DNA of 31,641 nt from TMED27 sp037969235. GTDB lineage: Bacteria; Pseudomonadota; Alphaproteobacteria; Micavibrionales; Micavibrionaceae. The stretch is from the NCBI GenBank assembly GCA_037969235.1, contig JBBKXA010000047.1:1-31641 (forward strand), read 5' to 3'. The notes under the pieces were generated by a model that did not search any database, was not told the DNA's origin, and saw nothing but the letters and a program-made list of their open reading frames with translations. Of the stretch, positions 30,413 to 31,641 are shown piece after piece. The translations under genes were made by a program, and so were the position numbers. Position 1 is the stretch's first letter, and every line of letters begins with the position of its first letter.

Positions 30413-31641
30413 TTGATCAAACGCCCATACATATTGATGATATTTTATGTTGCCTTGATATTTTTTGCGGTAACGAAGCATGATAATATTGCTATGGCAC
30501 AGGATAATACGGCATCGAAAGCGCAAATTACTAAATCCGAACGCCTATCATTAGCGCGTGATTTTGTGAATAAAATGCGTCGTGGCTATTCCCAAGCAAA
30601 TACCGTGCTTGAGGGTAATATTCCCGCACAACCTCAAGCTAATGTTTACGCCGATGGCGAGCAATTGTTGTTTGAAGTGTTTTTATATAAACGCTTTAAG
30701 CTGGATGATGTGATTTTAGGACAATCGCAGAATAATTCGATTTTACTTTCATTGCGAGATTTTATCGCCATTCTCGATTTACCCATCATTGTTGAAGCCG
30801 AAGGTGCGAGTGCCGCGGGGTGGTATATAGCCGAAAGCAAAGAATTTTTGCTGGATTTTGAAAGTAAATCGGTGCGCACGGATAATGGAGAATTCCCAAT
30901 CTCGGAAAAAGTATTGCGTGAGGGCGATGATATTTTCGTGCCGATCAAGGATTTGGAGCAATGGTTCAATTTTGAGATTACAAAAGATAATTCTATCGCG
31001 CAAATCACGATTAAATCCGATCAAAAACTCCCTCTACAGCTACGTTACGAACGCGAGAACAGAAAAAAATCCGATAATCGCGTGGCGGAGCCTGTGTTGC
31101 CGCTTGCGAAACAGCCGAAACAGCTGATCGACGTGCCCTTTGTGGATGTTGCCACCCGCTCGCGCTATTCCAAAAGAGGAGACTCCGAAAATTCTGATAT
31201 AGATCATAACGCCTTTATCCGTAGCACCGGCGATTTCGCTTACGGCACACTGACAACACAGACACAACTGACCAAAAATGATAAAATTGCCAGCATTCGC
31301 GCCAATTACAAGCAGGAATCATTAGAACCTGAATTGCTAGGCCCTTTAAAAGCGAAACGTTTCGAATTAGGAGATGTTGTACAAACGAATTTGCCCATTG
31401 ACGCTGTATCGGGACAGGAGCTTGGGGTGAGGGTGACGAACGCTGATCCGCTGCGTAATACCATTCGCCCCACCACAGCAATCACGGGTACGGTTTTTCC
31501 AGGCTGGGATGTTGAGCTCTATAGAGGTAACCAGTTTCTCGCGTTTCAACGCGTTGATGACGACGGTTTTTATAGCTTTGATGACGTTCTTCTGTTTAAT
31601 AACGAGAATGATTTTCGCGTGGTATTTTATGGCCCACAAGG
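30413..31641 (+). CDS. usher-like outer-membrane protein, N-terminal part (cut by window end)
   Basis: At least 409 residues, still open at the window end. The frame opens after a TAA at 30392; I prefer the TTG at 30413 (AGG 8 bases before), giving a signal peptide MIKRPYILMIFYVALIFFAV with cleavage after IAMA (before QDN). An ATG at 30437 and one at 30494 are alternatives. The N-terminal region (YADGEQLLFEVFLYKRFKLDD, FIAILDLPIIVEAEG) resembles a copper-amine-oxidase-N/usher periplasmic domain, and RFELGDVVQTNLPI, GVRVTN, TGTVFPGWDVELYRGNQFLA, then DDGFYSFDDVLLF and FRVVFYGPQG match the barrel-edge/plug region of usher-like proteins found with DUF4402 and PapD genes. Completes the fibre-export set. 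Confidence 0.8.
   Translation, partial: MIKRPYILMIFYVALIFFAVTKHDNIAMAQDNTASKAQITKSERLSLARDFVNKMRRGYSQANTVLEGNIPAQPQANVYADGEQLLFEVFLYKRFKLDDVILGQSQNNSILLSLRDFIAILDLPIIVEAEGASAAGWYIAESKEFLLDFESKSVRTDNGEFPISEKVLREGDDIFVPIKDLEQWFNFEITKDNSIAQITIKSDQKLPLQLRYERENRKKSDNRVAEPVLPLAKQPKQLIDVPFVDVATRSRYSKRGDSENSDIDHNAFIRSTGDFAYGTLTTQTQLTKNDKIASIRANYKQESLEPELLGPLKAKRFELGDVVQTNLPIDAVSGQELGVRVTNADPLRNTIRPTTAITGTVFPGWDVELYRGNQFLAFQRVDDDGFYSFDDVLLFNNENDFRVVFYGPQ

Noticed and set aside
1..31641. tRNA, rRNA, CRISPR or insertion sequences
   Set aside because: No cloverleaf with a T-loop consensus, no regularly spaced repeats and no transposase or terminal inverted repeats were seen on reading both strands.

Overview
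The window looks like chromosomal DNA of an alphaproteobacterium of moderate GC content. Support for this comes from a eukaryote-like NADP isocitrate dehydrogenase, LptE, a SapC-family protein, a large DmdC-like acyl-CoA dehydrogenase, a SAM-II riboswitch (a class found mostly in Alphaproteobacteria) and two promoters resembling the alphaproteobacterial EcfG stress-sigma consensus. The homodimeric glycyl-tRNA synthetase is less usual for that class. A Micavibrio-like lineage is possible, but I cannot fix the genus. I see no tRNA, rRNA, CRISPR array, transposase or insertion sequence.

Layout. 1-3.5 kb: a YjdM/PhnA zinc-ribbon protein, a DUF3658-like protein and a small lipoprotein on the + strand; an RNase H-fold protein and icd on the - strand; a small stress-type membrane protein with its own promoter and terminator; an unknown protein. 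3.5-4.1 kb: a thioredoxin-fold protein. 4.1-11.24 kb: the most interesting part. Here a tightly packed eight-gene operon on the - strand is headed by a SAM-II riboswitch and an intrinsic terminator. It encodes, in order of transcription, a 101-residue unknown protein, free methionine-(R)-sulfoxide reductase, an FAD/NAD(P)-binding oxidoreductase, a glutamate-cysteine-ligase-fold enzyme, a Pmp3 membrane peptide, an ATP-grasp ligase, a class I glutamine-amidotransferase/gamma-glutamyl hydrolase and a YihY/BrkB membrane protein. Its content and control suggest an undescribed sulfur-amino-acid or gamma-glutamyl-metabolite pathway that is switched on when SAM is low.

11.2-19.5 kb: lptE, a YciE/YciF ferritin-like stress protein, panB-panC, a 61-residue orphan protein, homodimeric glyQS, a ribbon-helix-helix gene apparently broken by a 4-bp tandem duplication, an S49 peptidase, a TrmN6-type methyltransferase and an SLT-domain protein. 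19.5-26.9 kb: acyl-CoA dehydrogenase, a secreted cysteine-containing protein, a DNA-binding/coiled-coil protein, SapC, ugd-cysQ (overlapping genes), and a divergent pair of regulators: an S24-like repressor lacking both catalytic residues and an XRE protein, with an operator-like palindrome between them. 26.9-31.6 kb: an AMIN-domain lipoprotein, then an unusual chaperone-usher-like surface locus with two DUF4402-type secreted proteins, a PapD-like chaperone and the 5' part of an usher-like outer-membrane protein cut by the window edge.

Start codons were chosen by eye from Shine-Dalgarno spacing. Family assignments rest on remembered motifs rather than searches.
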